Assembly: GCA_017311185.1 (NCBI GenBank)
Contig: JAESUZ010002888.1
Coordinates: forward strand, 1,860,001-1,924,000
Length of the DNA stretch: 64,000 bases
Direction of reading: 5' to 3'
From: Proteles cristata cristata
Taxonomy: Eukaryota > Chordata > Mammalia > Carnivora > Hyaenidae
Below, piece after piece: positions 12,142 to 23,429 of the stretch (positions within the stretch are counted from its first letter, which is position 1; every line of letters starts with the position of its first letter). The notes beneath the pieces were generated by a model, which searched no databases, was not told where the DNA came from, and saw nothing but the letters and a program-made list of their open reading frames with translations. The position numbers were made by a program, and so were the translations under genes.

Positions 12142-12695
12142 GACCCAGCAATAGCACTCCTAGGAATTTACCCAAGGGATACAGAAATGCTGATGCATAG
12201 GAGCACATGTACCCCAATGTTCATAGCAGCACTCTCCACAATAGCTAAAACATGGAAAGAGCCTAAGTGTCCATCAACAGATGAATGGATCAAGAAGATG
12301 TGGTTTATCTATACCATGGAATACTACATGGCAATGAGAAACAATGAAATCTGGCCATGTGTAGCAACATGGATGGACCTTGAGGGTGTTATGCTGAGCG
12401 AAATAAGTCAGGCAGAGAAGGACAAATATCATATGTGTGCACGTATAGGAGGATTAGGAGGAACTTAACAGAGGACCAAGGGGGAGAAGAAGGGCGGAAA
12501 TGGTGGGGGAAAGGGAGAGAGGCAAACCATGAGAGACTCTTGAATGCTGACAAAAACTGAGGACTGGTGGATGTGGGGGGGAGGAGGGGTGGGCATAGAG
12601 GAGGACACTTGTGGGGATGAGCACTGGGTGTTATGTGGAAACTAATTTGACAATAAACTATTTGTAAAAAAAAAAATTAAAAAAAAAAAAATAAG
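10924..12695 (+). mobile_element. Young 5'-truncated feline L1 with TSD
   Basis: A recent LINE-1 insertion of about 1.77 kb: the C-terminal third of ORF2, the 3' UTR, AATAAA at 12652-12657 and an A tail to about 12695. The flanking duplication AAAAATAGAATA occurs at 10912-10923 and 12696-12707. The pre-insertion site TTTT/AAAAAA matches the L1 endonuclease preference. 5' truncation removed the promoter, ORF1, the endonuclease and most of the reverse transcriptase, so it cannot move. Its 3' end closely resembles a second copy at 47372. Confidence 0.95.
12142..12468 (+). pseudogene. L1 ORF2 C-terminus downstream of the nonsense codon
   Basis: Continues in the same frame as the open frame ending at 12141. 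It carries the final ORF2 segment (STDEWIKKMWFIY, then ATWMDLEGVMLSEISQAEKD) and ends at TAA 12466-12468. The 93-codon piece beginning at ATG 12187 is simply the part after an internal methionine. Part of the same dead insertion. Confidence 0.9.
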
Positions 12696-12707
12696 AAAAA
12701 TAGAATA

Positions 12708-14325
12708 GAGGGAATTTCAACCAGTAGGGTACTGGCACAAAGACAAAGAGACCAATGGAACAGAATAGGAAGTCTTGAGAAACACCCATATATGGACACA
12801 CGATTTATGAAGGAAGTGAATTATAAAGCAGTGGTGAAAGGCATCTGGGTAGTTCAGTAGGTCAAGCATCCATCTTGATTTCAGCTCAGGTCATGATCTC
12901 ACAGCTCATGGGTTTGAGCCCCACATCAGGCCCCGTGCTGGCAGTGCACCTCCTGCTTGGGCTTCTCTCTCTCCCTCTCTCTTGGCCCCTCCTCAACCTG
13001 TGCTCACTCTCTCTGTGTCTATGAAAATTAATAAATAAATCTTTAAAAGAATAAAAAGTAAAGCAGTGGTGAAAGGCCAGTCTTTTCAAGAAATTACACT
13101 GAAAAAATTGGAAGTCTTTGTGAGAAATAAAGAACTGATGCCAATTCTCTACCTTATATCACGCACATAAAAGCTATTTCAGTGACTTATAGATGTGTAA
13201 CAATAAATCAACTAAACAATAGCATGAGAGAATATTTTTAAGGTTTTGAACATAAGCACATATTTTTAAATAGGGCACACACACACAAAAAAACCACTAA
13301 CTATAAAGAAAAACTTGTTACTTTGGAATACACTAAAATTAGGAACATCTTTTCATCAAAACACACTATTAAGAAAGCAAAAAGCCAAGGACAGACTTGT
13401 AATGTGTTTAACTGACATACAATTCATCCAGAAAGCCTAAAGAACTCTTACCAGTCAATAAGAAAAAGGTAGACAGATCAGGAGGGAAATGTGTAAAAGA
13501 CTTGAATAGGCACTTCAAAAGGAGGAAATACAAAAAGACCAATAAATAATATGAAGAAGTGTTCAAAATAATTAGCAACCAGGAAAATGAAAAGCCGAAT
13601 CACAGTAAGACCCCACTACTTATGTTCCAGAATAAATAGCACTAAAAATTGTGGTAACACCATGTTTTGGTCTGAGTGTCAGCAAGTTATATTCTGCTGT
13701 CAGGAGCGTACTCTGGTACAACTGCTTTGAAAAGCTGAATGCATCAACTATACATATGCATATTTCACAATCTTGTTTTGCTTTTAGGGATACACTTAAA
13801 CATATAGTGTAAACATGCATCTGAAGACAAGAAGAAAAATGTTCATAGGAGTATTATTTGTAATTGTCCCAAGCTGGAAACGAGCAACTTATTCATCTGT
13901 CTGTGAGGAGATAAACACATGGGGACATATTCATACAAAGGAAGACCATACATCAATAAAAAGGAACAAACCATGTGAAACAACATTGATGCATTTTACA
14001 AACAAAATATTGAAGGAATAGAAGATACACCAGAAGAATATATTTATATACAAAGATCAAAAACAGGCAAAATCCAATATATAGTGACAGAAATCAGGGT
14101 TGTGATTGTCTCTGGAGAGGAGGTCAGAGTAGAGATTGAGAAAAGATCCAAGGGGTAGCTGCTGGGTTGCAGGCAATATTCCATTTCCTTGAGTACTGAT
14201 TCTATGAATGTTTTGACTTTGTGATACCTTATCAAATATTATTTAAACCTTCATTCATTTATGTCATACTTCGTTAAAGACTTACTTAAAACATGAATAA
14301 AATAAAATAAATTCTAATTAGGACT
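12708..14325 (+). mobile_element. Old L1, ORF2 3' half and 3' UTR, interrupted by a SINE
   Basis: Resumes directly after the young L1's TSD. GGGTACTGGCACAAAGACAAAGAGACCAATGGAACAGAAT is ORF2 sequence, followed by decayed C-terminal and 3' UTR sequence to about 14320. A SINE (12843-13059) splits it; the TSD copies 12825-12842 and 13060-13077 mark the join. With 10556-10923 upstream this may be one internally deleted L1 or two separate relics. Confidence 0.8.
12825..13077 (+). mobile_element. Feliform SINE with 18-bp TSD
   Basis: Plus-strand SINE body about 12843-13059 (head GCATCTGGGTAGTTCAG, diverged). The duplication AAAGCAGTGGTGAAAGGC is perfect at both ends (12825-12842, 13060-13077). Inserted in an old L1. 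The antisense 67-codon frame 12886-13089 is a shadow. Confidence 0.95.
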
Positions 14326-14399
14326 TTTTTTTTTTGAGAATGAGTTTTGCGAAGACCCTCCTAAAGGAAGTATTTCTAGTAGCTCACTGAGGTAACATC

Positions 14400-14578
14400 A
14401 ACAGAGTACAAAATTGGGAATCAGAGCACCTAGGTTCTAGCACCTCTGTGACATAAGTACTTCTTTTAATGGAACGGTCATGTAACATGCCTGGTCTTCA
14501 TGTCTCCTTTGGTAAAAGAGGGTATTTAAACTAATTTTTAACATTCCTCTGAATTCTAAAAGCCTCATGGTTCCAATG
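14400..14578 (+). repeat. MIR SINE relic
   Basis: AGAGCACCTAGGTTCTAGCACCTCTGTGACATAAGTACTT, then TCTCCTTTGGTAAAAGAGGG, follows the MIR core (exam: CTGGGTTCTAGTCC...TGTGACCTTGGGCAAGT...CATCTGTAAAATGAGG). Diverged. Confidence 0.7.
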
Positions 14579-15846
14579 ATTCCTCTAATTAGATGTATGT
14601 CAGTTGCTAAGCCAGATGAGGCATGTTCTTTCCTTCTAACCTAGTTACAGTAAAATCCAGATTATAGAGGGGGGAACATTGTTAAGAGGAGCTTATTATA
14701 TGATATGTTGGCAATGGACTCATTTATAAAAGCACATGATATGTCTGAGACACATGAAATACAAAGATGATTTTTTTTCCTTCTCATATGACCTTTTAAA
14801 ATCAGAAATATTATTTATAGGATGCCCCCCCTGCTATTTATGTGCAACACATTCCTGACCTTTGCAAATGCAAGGCGTGGGACTCTGAATGTGACTTTTA
14901 AAAATCAATTAATATAGACTACAAAGATATTTACCCATGTAGTTAAAAAGAAAAGTTTCTGGAAAAACTTTTTAAAGCAGCCAGATAAACAGCCTAATAA
15001 ATGAAAAAGGTCATGTTGACTGTAGAACAGACTCCCTTTCTAATTCTACTAAATAATCATTGCAGTCTGGCTGTTGTCTGATAAGAGAGTTAATTATGCC
15101 ATATTTCATTTTTAAAAGCAACCTAAGATCTCAATTAAATGCTCAAGATGGGGGAAAAAAGTGCCATTTTTTGTTGTTTTCATCCATTTTCTTTGTGACA
15201 TGAACATGAGAATTTGGTGAGAGAAAAATACTTCCCCTCCTCAGTCCTCTCTGAAGCCCATGCCCCCTACAGGGGTGCTCCTCTGAGCTCTAACTCTTGC
15301 TGTAGCCTCACACAGTTGGAGGAAAGAGCTAATTAATTTCACTACTGTCATAACTTTTTCACAATGGGATTATTGTCTGCCACTGCAGTGTTCTGAAGAC
15401 CTGGTCATTACTCCTCACACATACAGTGACTTGCCCTTTCAAATCGTTGAGCCAGTTTCTTGAGACCCAGTAATGGGTGTGAAATGAATTTTACACTTTG
15501 CCAACTTACCTCACACATTTCCTTTTCAGCCTAATTCCTGTAGAAATAATAAAAATAAAGACATATTCAGAGAATACCAGACTTTCAGCACCTGGCTAAC
15601 CTCTCTTTCAGATTGCAGGATGCATCTGAACACATGCACACAGCCCGAAATCAAGAGACTGCAGCTCTTTTGTTCTTTATTCTTCATACAAATTCCTCAT
15701 GAATTTTCTGTTCCTCCCTTTTCTTCCTAATCCTATTTTTCTTTGCCTCATTAGTATGTCCTGTCATAAATGTTTTCCATCTAAGTATTGCAAAAATGAG
15801 ACTGGCCAGAAAAGACTTCTGCCAGAGGTCCTCCAGCTCAGTGAGA
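14579..15846. other. Unique sequence, possible conserved non-coding block
   Basis: About 1.3 kb free of recognisable repeats. The part at 14880-15150 has long AT-rich words including homeodomain-type cores (TTAATTATGCC, AATCAATTAATATAGAC) and looks less eroded than its neighbours. No open frame or splice pairing supports a coding exon. Confidence 0.35.
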
Positions 15847-15848
15847 TT

Positions 15849-15907
15849 AAGACCTTAGCTGAAACCAAGAGTCGGATGTTTAACTGACTGAGCCACCCAG
15901 GTGCTCC
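15849..15907 (-). mobile_element. SINE head fragment
   Basis: The reverse complement of the SINE 5' head (GAGTCGGATGTTTAACTGACTGAGCCACCCAGGTGCTCC at the right end). Only about 60 bp is present; the body and tail are missing. Confidence 0.8.
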
Positions 15908-16108
15908 TGGAGAGCTATCTTAGATCAGAGAAGTGCTGCCTGGCCCAGGTGGTACACTTTGGATGATCTCCACAAACTCTCAGTAATTATAATCTAAATG
16001 TCCCCTTGACATAGTTGCTTCTTCCTATGTTTTTATCGATAGGCCCCCAGTGGGGCCCTTCAGCAGCCGGTCTACTAAGTTCTTATCAGTGAGAACAGAT
16101 GAAATGAT

Positions 16109-16226
16109 GGCTCCAGGCTCTGAGCTGTCAGCACAGAACCCGACGTAGGGCTTGAACCCACAAACTCAGAGATCATGACCTGAACCAAGGTCAAATGCTC
16201 AACCATCTGAGCCACCCAGGCACCCC
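16109..16226 (-). mobile_element. 3'-truncated feliform SINE
   Basis: Minus-strand SINE head and middle, from GCTCCAGGCTCTGAGCTGTCAGCACAGA to GAGCCACCCAGGCACCCCC. The CT-rich body and A tail are absent and no TSD is evident, so it was deleted or rearranged after insertion. Confidence 0.85.
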
Positions 16227-16229
16227 CAA

Positions 16230-17810
16230 ACGACTTGACTTCTAACCATGACCTCATTTTTTTGTCTTTGTGATAAGCAGGTGAATTAAAACAACTTCAC
16301 TTAAGTCACAAACAAATGGCTTTGAAATCATATTAAGCCAACACATAACAATCTCACTCTTAGTTCTCATGCTAATGAGAAATTAAAGCAGACTTTCTTG
16401 AAATGCATAGGCATCCATGGTCCCACAACCGATTGTATGATTAGAAAATGTTAACAAAATATAACAAACATGAAGATAACTATAGGTGTTGTAACTGGTT
16501 GTAATAAACTGGATTTTGATGTTTTGAAAAACAAGTCAGTTTTTTGTCAAAGTTATATTTTTGACAAGGAATACAACATTCATAGAAAAACAAACTCTCA
16601 GGAAAAAATGTAAAACTATTGGTGGCCAAAACTTACACAGAGCAGATCACTCAAGAATATAAACCAATCCTTCCTCACTGAAGCATGAAAAGTGAGTGAA
16701 GTCCAATCTTTTTATGTCCTTGAAGTCACCAGCTATATATTTGTTCCCAGGATATCAGTGAGGTCACAGGTTCCTACTAAATCTGAAGTTGTTTTGAGAT
16801 GCCAAGTCCTAGCAATCAGATGTGGAATGAGAATAGGCAAGTGAATCAGCATACAGACCAGGGTGAGGCTAAAAGCTTTGTTCAGACATATGCCCACCAT
16901 TCAAAGATCATGACAATTACTCAAACGTGCTTGATGGCCTGGGTGGCTGATGGATATCACGATAGTAATGAGTACCAACCAACTATTTCAAGAATAAAAT
17001 GAGTTTAAATAGCTGACCAGCACTGTGTGGATTATAGTCTGAAATCAAATAGTGAGTATAATTTTGTCATTAAGATCCCCACAGCCAACCCCATAGGTTT
17101 TCTTTCATCCCTGAAGGTCCATTTTATGTTACGTAGGTACTGCCTGCATTTGAGATTCATTTTTTTTTTATTTCCATTTCTCATCCAGTGAGAAAGGCAC
17201 TAACGAGCTATAAAAATAGCCAAGAGCAGGAAAAAAAGGGGTGGAGAAATGAAGGACAAGGATAATCTACAAACTAAAAAAATACTCCCACAAAAATCAA
17301 GAGTTGGTTAATGACTCAGTGAAATGATGAGATTATCTCTAAAAAACACGGTTTTGAATTTTTTTTGTTTTTAACATATTGAAGAAAAGAAAGAATTCTT
17401 TAAGGTCTTTGCCACCCGCCCCCGCCAAAAGTCTCATGTTATACAAAACTTTTATTTTGGTTTCTCTTACAAAGGCAAATTCTCTGTGAATGAATTGCTG
17501 ACTCTCGCTTGCCTAAGGGATCTTGGATTGGTGGGCTATATTTTCTGATGGACCTAAACTGCTTTAGAATTAAGATGTGAAGGATATTGCATACTAGACT
17601 GAAGACAACAACATTGCAAAGAGCTTAACTAAATGTCGACTGGAATATGGCAATACCTGGATAGGAGAGTAAAAATTAGACTGGAAAAGGAATATTACTT
17701 TCATGATCACATTGTATACTTAGCCAATATTGGGCACTGTCACATATTTTTTCCTGTATATTTTAGTTATTTTGTCTAACAAAATAAATGGGAAATACCT
17801 TTGCACAGTG
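16230..17810. other. Unique-looking DNA
   Basis: About 1.6 kb without recognised repeats or genes. Short frames such as 16799-17002 have no supporting features. Confidence 0.4.
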
Positions 17811-17814
17811 AATT

Positions 17815-18772
17815 TCATGAAAATTAACTTACATAACCTAATAACCAGATTTAAAATTTGGGCTAAGGACTTGAATAAGTATTTCTTCAGGGAAGAGATA
17901 AAGTGGCCAATAGATATGTGAAAAATGTGTAACATCATGAATTAGCAGGGAAATGCAAATCAAAACCATAATGCAGTATCACACCTGTTAGGATGGCTAT
18001 AATCAAGAAAAACTATAGATAACAAGTATTGGTAAGGATATAGAGAGATTTGAAGGTGTGCACACTGTTGGTGGGAAGCAAAATGGTATACCTGCTATGG
18101 CAAACACTATAAAAGTTTCTCAAAAAATTTAATAGAATTAAATATTAAATTAATTTAATAGAATTACCATATGACCCAGTAATCCCACTTCTGAGTGTTT
18201 ATCCAAAAATAAATTGAAATAAAAATCTCAAAGAGATATTAACAGAACTATCTCATCACGACATTATTTACAATAGCCAGGATTTGGGCACAATCTAACT
18301 GTCCATTGACAGATGAATAAATAAAGAAAACATTCCATATTCATACAATAGAATACACTGCATCATATATATTTAGCCTTAAAAAGAGTAGTTAGCCTTA
18401 AAAAAGAAGAAAACTCTGCAATATGGCACAGCATGGATGAAACTTTAAACATTATGCTAAGTAAAATTAGCCACAGAAAGATAAATACTACATGACTCCA
18501 CTTATAGAAGGTATCTAAACTAATCAAATTCATAGATTCAAAGAGTGGAATGGTGAGTACCAGGGCCTGTTAGAAGGGGGAAATGGGGAGTCACTAATCA
18601 ACAATCATAAACTTTCAGTTAAATTTATGTGGAATAAACTCTAGAGATCTGATGTACAGCATTGTACCCACAGTCAACAATAATGTATTGTTATGCTTAA
18701 ATATTTAGGAGAGTAAGTTTCATATTATGTTCTTACCATAATAAAATAAAATACATTTACATTCAGAAAAAA
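17815..18772 (+). mobile_element. Old L1 3' end
   Basis: Decayed ORF2 C-terminus (GGGCTAAGGACTTGAATAAGTATTTC, CACACTGTTGGTGGGAAGC, CATGGATGAAACTTTAAACATTATGCTAAG) and 3' UTR, ending in the A-rich CAGAAAAAAAAATT near 18775. A short internal duplication of TTTAATAGAATTA occurs near 18127-18168. Non-functional. Confidence 0.9.
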
Positions 18773-18775
18773 AAA

Positions 18776-19365
18776 TTTCTGAAAGTGGAAATTATCTTAA
18801 GTTTTTGTTACACATCAGGAAGATTTGGTCATTTGTGTATATTACTACTAATAATTATTATTAGACTACCTTGTAAAATATCTGCACAAAGTATTTGGTA
18901 ATTAATAAGAAGACAGAAACTAGGTAATGTCCATAAGAAAAGATCTTTCTTAAGATCCCCTGAGGAATAAGCTAGGTTACTCATTGTGTCATGGTACTGT
19001 CATGGGTAGAACTTCCACAGAATTCTGCTGGCTTGCATTTTGGATAGGGTATTACAGTACTATGTAGCTTGTACTTCAAAAGCTCAGGTGATTCTCATAA
19101 GAAAGGAGCTTAACATGTAAGCTTATCAAGCAGGAAAACATTCTGTTTAGAGTGATTTTATATAAAAACAGTATTTCATATCAATGAACTATTAAGAAGT
19201 TTCCCTGTCTTAATGTAGAAATGAATTTCATGTTCTCACCTGTCTCAATCCCACTCCAAATTTCAGTTATATAAATAATGTACTTACGTTACTTTAGCTG
19301 CCTATTTAATGTAATGTAAAAGGCCAGGTAATTTGGTATCATATAAGCCAAAGCCTAATAATTCA
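18776..19365. other. Unique-looking DNA
   Basis: No recognised feature. Confidence 0.4.
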
Positions 19366-19480
19366 ATCATTTTCATTTGAAATTCATTTCATTTGAATTC
19401 AATTGAATTCATTTTCATCCCTTCATGCATTTCATTTGATTCACGTTCATTTGAACAATCATATTCACTTGAATAGAAAT
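19366..19480 (+). repeat. Degenerate TTCATTTGA tandem cluster with a palindrome
   Basis: At least six imperfect copies of (T)TCATTTGA(A) in about 115 bp. It includes a perfect 16-bp palindrome GAATTCAATTGAATTC at 19395-19410. Probably a local cryptic minisatellite. Confidence 0.7.
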
Positions 19481-19498
19481 ATTACTATCAACAATGAG

Positions 19499-19740
19499 CT
19501 CTGCAATATTTTTTTTTTAATGTTTTATTTATTTTTAGGAGAGAGAGAGAGAGAGACAGCGTGAGCAGGGGAGGGTTAGAGAGAGAGGGAGTCACAGACT
19601 GAAGCAGGCTCCAGACTCTGAGCTGGCAGTCAGCACAGAGCCCGACGCGGGGCTGGAACTCACCAACCGTGAGATCATGACCCAAGCGAAAGTCGGACGC
19701 TTAACCGACTAAGCCACCCAGGCGCCCCTCTGCAATATTT
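19499..19740 (-). mobile_element. Young SINE, TGACTGCCAGCTC subfamily
   Basis: Minus-strand full-length SINE, body 19512-19727, very close to the canonical head (GGCGCCTGGGTGGC in reverse). TSD CTCTGCAATATTT at 19499-19511 and 19728-19740. It shares the diagnostic GAGCTGGCAGTCAGCACAGAG (reverse of TGACTGCCAGCTC) and GGGAGTCACAGACTGAA with copies at 42924 and 60406. Confidence 0.96.
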
Positions 19741-20149
19741 TTTGACCATGTACTCTTATCAATAAGAATATTTTAAATACATATAAATGCATGTGCATTT
19801 ATAACATGCACATACAAATACTCATTTTCCAATGGCCTCCCAAATTGCTCAACTCCCTGACTTAAACAAAAAAATCAAAGCACAAAAATCTAGAAGTTTT
19901 CCTGTAAGTAAACTAAAATTAAATAGATATTCTGTCTCCTGAGATTGTGATCTGGGCAACAAGGCCCCAATATTGTCAATTAGTGTTCACCAGTGAAGCA
20001 CCTTAAAGTGACACCTAACCATCAAAAGACAAGGTTAATACACCAGACTTAAATCCACTCTTGTTTTATTTCAGTCATACACAGGACAACTAAGAAGTAT
20101 CAAATACTTAAGAAGCACCTTGAATATAAAAGGGTAATTTCAAACTTAA

Positions 20150-20912
20150 AAAAAAAACTCAGACAGGGACAATTCAAGGAACAGAAGAAAATGTAAAAAT
20201 ATTAATACTTAAGAGTCACTTAATAAGGTAACGTATACATAGAAAAGAACAGAATGTTTGTTCAGTGAATAAGAAAAAGATTATGAAAATAAAATGATGA
20301 TTGCAGAAATTAAGATAAATCCAATAGTAGGTAAAGAAGGTAATGAACAAGTGCAGTGTACAAAATGATTATGACTGTATACTTCTTGACTGATTAAATT
20401 TAAAGGATATGAGGAAAAATAAAATACACACATAAGTGAAATAGTCCACCTTCTGATTTTAGAAATTCTAGAGAGCAATAATAAAGAAAATGAAGACAAT
20501 GAAAGCATAAAAAAGATAATATAAGAGCATTTCCTAGAATTAAAAGACCCAAGCCTTTATGTTTAAATACCTACAACTATTCAGTATAGTAGCCAAACAT
20601 TCAAATACCAAATAGAAGACTGAGCACTGACTGTTACATGTAAGTGGATGAGTCACTAAATTCTGCTCCTGAAATCATTATTACCGTGCATATTAACTAA
20701 CTTGGATAAATAAAATTAAAAACAAGTACAACAATAAAGGAAGACATATAATTGTAAGATTTGAGAATACCAATAATAGAAAGAAGATTTGGAATGCTTC
20801 CAAAGAGGAAATAAAAGAGTTTATTTACAAAGGAACAAAAACTAGACTAAACAAAACTAAACAAAAACATCAGCAATGCATGTTATAAGACAATGAAGAC
20901 AATTTTGTTTTT
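20150..20912 (+). mobile_element. Old L1/HAL1-like ORF1-region relic
   Basis: Words such as AATTCAAGGAACAGAAGAAAATG, GAATTAAAAGACCCAAGC and TTTACAAAGGAACAAAAACTAGACTAAAC, then ATGCATGTTATAAGACAATGAAG, match the C-terminal half of L1 or HAL1 ORF1 in general order. Strongly decayed. A roughly 100-bp L1 3' tail (about 20625-20728) is embedded in it. Confidence 0.45.
20625..20728 (+). mobile_element. Very short L1 3' tail
   Basis: AAATTCTGCTCCTGAAATCATTATTACC...TATTAACTAACTTGG followed by an A-rich end is the carnivore L1 3' UTR terminus, nearly the same wording as at 46697-46765. It is an extremely 5'-truncated insertion. Confidence 0.7.
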
Positions 20913-20914
20913 TA

Positions 20915-22130
20915 TTCCTTTGTTGGTGGACATTTAGATTATTTTTATATTTTTGGCTATTATGAATAATACTACAATCAATATGGGAGTGCATATATAT
21001 CTTTGAGATCCTAATTTCAATTTTTCTGGATATATACCTCTGTGGGACTGCTGGGTTTTATGCTAACTCAGTTTTTAAATTTTTGAGGAACCATCAAAGT
21101 CTTTTCCATAATGAACACACCATTTTACATTTCCACCAACAGTACATGAGTGTCCAATCTCTCCACATTGTTGACAACCCTTATTATCCTTTTTCATGAT
21201 AACCATCGTAACAGGCATGATGTAATGTTTTGATTTTGACTACCTTTCCTCTGTTAACTCCCCATTGAACATTTTATCACATGTTGACCCTTGGAGAAAT
21301 GTCTGTTTAAATCCTTTCCCCATTTTTAAATTGGTTTATTTACTTTCTTGTTATTGAGTGTAGGAATTCTTACATCTTTTGGGTATGAATTCTTATCAGA
21401 GAGATTTTCTCCTCTTCTGTAGATTGCCTTTTAACTCTTTGTTTCCTTTGCTTTGCAGAAGCTTTTTAATTTCATGTCGTCCCACTGTTTGTTTGTTTGT
21501 TTGTTTGTTGTATTTTTGCTTTTGTTGCTTGTGCTTTTGATGTCACATCCAAGAAATCATTTCCAAGACCAATGCCATGAAGATTTTCCCTATGTCGTTT
21601 TCCAAAAGTTTCACAGTTCCAGGCCTCATATTTAGATCTTTAATCCATTCTGAGCTTATCTTTGTGTGCGATGTAAGATAAGTTTCCAGTTTCATACTTT
21701 TGCATGTGGATACCCATTTTCCCCAGAACTATTTGTTAAAGAGACTGTCCTTTCCCTATTGTGTCTTCTTGGCAGCTTTGTCCAAGATAAGTTGACCATA
21801 CACGCCTGGGTTTATCTTTGGGCTCTATTTTGTTCCATTGGGCTGTATGTCTGCTTTTGTTAGTACCGCATGATTTTGATTACTGTAGCTATCTAATATA
21901 TTTTGAGATCAAGAACTATGACGCTTCCAGATTTGTTTTTTCTACTCAAGATTGCTTTGGCTAGTGGGGTCTTAGTGGTTCCATATGAATTTTAGGATAG
22001 TCTTTCTGGGTTTGTAAAGAAGTCCATTGAGATTTTAATAGGGGTTGCATTGGCTCTGTAGATCTTTTTGTGTCGTATGGACATTTTAACAGATTTTGTT
22101 TTGAAAAATTTTTTTTATTACTGCTATTAA
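20915..22130 (-). mobile_element. Old L1 3' end, minus strand
   Basis: Reverse complement of L1 3' sequence: TTGGTGGACATTTAGATTATTTTTATATTTTTGGCTATTATG, CACCAACAGTACATGAGTGTCC, TTGCTTGTGCTTTTGATGTCACATCC, and TTTTGCATGTGGATACCC further in. Frames on the plus strand (21453-21863) are antisense shadows. Broken. Confidence 0.9.
21486..21510 (+). repeat. (TTTG)n simple repeat
   Basis: About six TTTG units inside the minus-strand L1. Confidence 0.85.
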
Positions 22131-22249
22131 AAGCAGTCAAGTGTTAATACACCTAATCTTTATATAGGTCAATTTATTGTCTGTTTCTTCACCTTTTATA
22201 TGTTGACCTAGTTTTAAGTTGTGACTAGAATCTCACAGTCTTGATTCGG

Positions 22250-22372
22250 AGAAAGGAAACTCGTGGGCACTAATGTGTTTAGTGCCTGCAATATGCTATG
22301 CCCTCTCCTGAGTCTTTTATATGCATCCCTTATTTGCTTCTCACAACTACTCTGAAAAGCTCATAATATTAT
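22250..22372 (-). repeat. Possible MIR relic
   Basis: GTTTAGTGCCTGCAATATGCTATGCCCT...ATGCATCCCTTATTTGCTTCTCACAACTACTCTGAAAAG resembles the reverse of the MIR 3' half. Weak match. Confidence 0.5.
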
Positions 22373-22373
22373 C

Positions 22374-22910
22374 TACATTGTATTAGTTTTATACTGCTGC
22401 ATAAAAAGTGACTACAAATTAGCCACTTACAACAGCCTACATTTATTATTTTATCATTTCTGTGGGTTAGAATTCCAGGCACAGTTTAGCTGCTTGCTTT
22501 AGGCTCTTGTTACACTGCTTATTCAGGTTCTGGCTACAGGTGTGACCTCAATAAAGGTGTGTCTGGGGAAGGATCGCCCAGGCTTCCTTGAGTTTTTGCC
22601 AGAACTCAGTTTCCTGTGTCTGCATGATAGTGATGCTTCAGTTTATTGTTGGTGACAGCTCTTAACTCCTAGAGGCTGCCCAGAGTTCCCCGCTTACTTG
22701 GGTTTTTCCAAGATGGGCTCTTACACATGGCAGCTTGCTTCTTCAGAGCCAGTGAAGGGCAGTCTCTCTAAGCTTTCTGCTAGCAAGACAATCTTGTAGT
22801 ATATATTGTAACATAATCACAGTAATGGCATCCCATTATCTTTGCCATATCCCATTGTTAGAAACATCCAAATTCAAAAGAGGGGATTATACAAATAATA
22901 TAACATATAC
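22374..22910 (-). repeat. ERVL/MaLR-type solo LTR, minus strand
   Basis: Starts GTATTAGTTTTATACTGCTGCATAAAAAGTGACTACAAATTAGCC, the reverse of a MaLR LTR 3' end. It contains GGGGAAGGATCGCC, ACATGGCAGCTTGCTTCTTCAGAGCCAG and TCTGCTAGCAAGACAATCTTG as expected for the same LTR family that appears forward at 54750. Non-coding, old. Confidence 0.7.
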
Positions 22911-22974
22911 TTTACCAGAATGTAAACAGTTTGTGGGATGAACACATATTTATAGTTTCTGTTTTAGAAATAGC

Positions 22975-23428
22975 ATCTGTTATGATCTAGCTGACTTGTG
23001 TTTGCCAAAAAAACATGTTAAAATTCTAACCGGTTACTTATGAATGTGACCTTACTTGGAAATAGTGTATTTGCAGATGTAATAAATTAAGATGAGGGCA
23101 TCAGGATAGGCCCTGATTTAATATGACTGGTGTCCTTGTAAGGTGAGATAAAGATGAGGTGAAGGACCAGGTACAGAAGAAGAACACCATGTGGCAACCA
23201 ACATAGGCAGAAATTGGAGAAAAGCCAAGGAATACCAAGGATTGGTAGCTTCTACACAGAGTTAGGAAGAGGCACAAAACTCTCTCCTCCATGCTCCAGT
23301 GGGAACATGGCCCTGCCAACACTCTGAGTTGGGGTTTTAGCCACCAGAACTGTAGGACAACCCAGTTCTGTTGTTTAAAGCTACCAACTTTGTAGTACTT
23401 CTGTGGCAGCCCTAGGACACTAATTTAG
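22975..23428 (+). repeat. MLT1-type solo LTR, plus strand
   Basis: Clear MLT1 wording: GAATGTGACCTTACTTGGAAATAGTGTATTTGCAGATGTAAT, TAAGATGAGGGCATCAGGATAGGCCCTGATTTAATATGACTGGTGTCC, CCACCAGAACTGTAGGACAA and a 3' end GTGGCAGCCCTAGGACACTAAT. This is a MaLR (ERVL-related) LTR without internal retroviral sequence. The minus-strand frame 23101-23322 is an artefact of this non-coding repeat. Confidence 0.88.
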
Positions 23429-23429
23429 C

